From positions 1 through 43,227 of the forward strand of contig VAYU01000034.1 in the NCBI GenBank assembly GCA_005884925.1: a stretch of 43,227 bases of DNA. Direction: 5' to 3'. Position 1 is the stretch's first letter, and each line of letters begins with the position of its first letter. The notes under the pieces are model-generated. The model had not been told where the DNA came from and did no database searches. It saw nothing but the letters and a program-made list of their open reading frames with translations. Made by a program: the position numbers and the translations under genes. Positions 43,043 through 43,227 of this stretch are shown piece after piece. This DNA is from Actinomycetota bacterium (GTDB lineage: Bacteria > Actinomycetota > UBA4738 > HRBIN12).

Positions 43043-43227
43043 GGGTCGTGTCCCGTCAAGTGGTGGACTTTGAGCATCGCCATCCTCGCTCTTCACGCGA
43101 TCTGAGCGAGTAGCTCCTTGGGGTCGTCACCTCCTTCGAGCGCATCGACCTTCGTCATCGATCCGAGACTGAAATAGCGACGGTCGGAGACCTGCCACTC
43201 GTCGTCTTGCTCGGCCAGGAGCGTCCC
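43043..43227 (-). mobile_element. IS256-family insertion sequence, one end (cut by window edge)
   Basis: The boundary is inferred from where non-coding DNA after the cupin gene gives way to GGGTCGTGTCCCGTCAAG and then GTGGTGGACTTTGAGC, which resembles the terminal inverted repeats of IS256-type elements, followed by the 3' end of a transposase gene. The other end, the target duplication and the rest of the element are outside the window. The exact first base is uncertain by a few nt. Confidence 0.65.
43093..43227 (-). CDS. IS256-family (mutator) transposase, C-terminal fragment
   Basis: The last 44 codons of a transposase read from the right edge to a TGA at 43093-43095. The fragment contains LLAEQDDEWQVSDRRYFSLG and ends DPKELLAQIA, which matches the usual C-terminus of IS256/mutator-type transposases. 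The DDE catalytic residues lie upstream, outside the window, so activity cannot be judged. Its codon use is not obviously different over so short a stretch. Confidence 0.82.
   Translation of the reverse strand, partial: GTLLAEQDDEWQVSDRRYFSLGSMTKVDALEGGDDPKELLAQIA

Overview
The window is GC-rich, densely coded DNA with no intergenic gap over about 200 bp. It most likely comes from an actinomycetote, probably an uncultured soil or subsurface lineage. The signs are a CysO/Mec sulfur-carrier operon of the mycobacterial type, an InhA-like FabI, a DUF4333 lipoprotein, DUF2277, ECF sigma/zinc anti-sigma regulation, many GTG starts, and several genes without a Shine-Dalgarno site but with a TANNNT -10 hexamer 6-10 nt before the start codon (a leaderless-mRNA layout). 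The lineage below phylum is inference.

Layout. 1-4401 (minus): fabI, selD, mec, a ThiF/MoeB-type activator, cysO and an aldo/keto reductase that runs off the left edge, plus a DUF4333 lipoprotein. 4477-6865 (plus): an SDR with an altered catalytic motif and a DUF885 metallopeptidase-like protein. 6866-8940 (minus): a NatAB-type ABC exporter. 9014-11356 (minus): Lon. 11536-15081 (plus): a DrrAB-like ABC exporter and a DHA2 multidrug MFS protein. 15100-16933 (minus): a DUF2269 membrane protein and a second MFS protein. 17030-17559 (plus): a frameshifted membrane-protein gene. 17582-29994 (minus, one long co-oriented run): a membrane protein, an Fpg/Nei-like glycosylase, a PLP decarboxylase, DUF2277, a transglutaminase/DUF58/MoxR trio, an agmatinase-family ureohydrolase, an S51-type peptidase, and two PYROXD2/CrtI-like flavoproteins joined by two 12-codon minicistrons.

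30185-39535 (plus): a GcvT-like protein, an alkaline-phosphatase-superfamily protein with permuted motif order, a third PYROXD2-like flavoprotein, and a heterotetrameric sarcosine-oxidase-like complex in the order D-A-G-B. 39584-40762 (minus): a YcaQ/AlkX-like protein. 40853-42664 (plus): ECF sigma factor, zinc anti-sigma factor and cupredoxin lipoprotein. 42670-42999 (minus): a cupin. From about 43043 the window enters an IS256-family insertion sequence cut by the right edge.

The most interesting region is 24951-39535. Two divergent transcription units flank a 150-bp intergenic region with a dyad centred about 50 bp from both predicted start sites. Together they encode three related flavoproteins, a folate-type methyl-acceptor protein, a ureohydrolase, an amidohydrolase/peptidase and a sarcosine-oxidase-like complex whose alpha subunit keeps cysteines for two Fe-S clusters. 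I infer a catabolic system for an N-methylated or guanidino compound. The substrate cannot be read from sequence.
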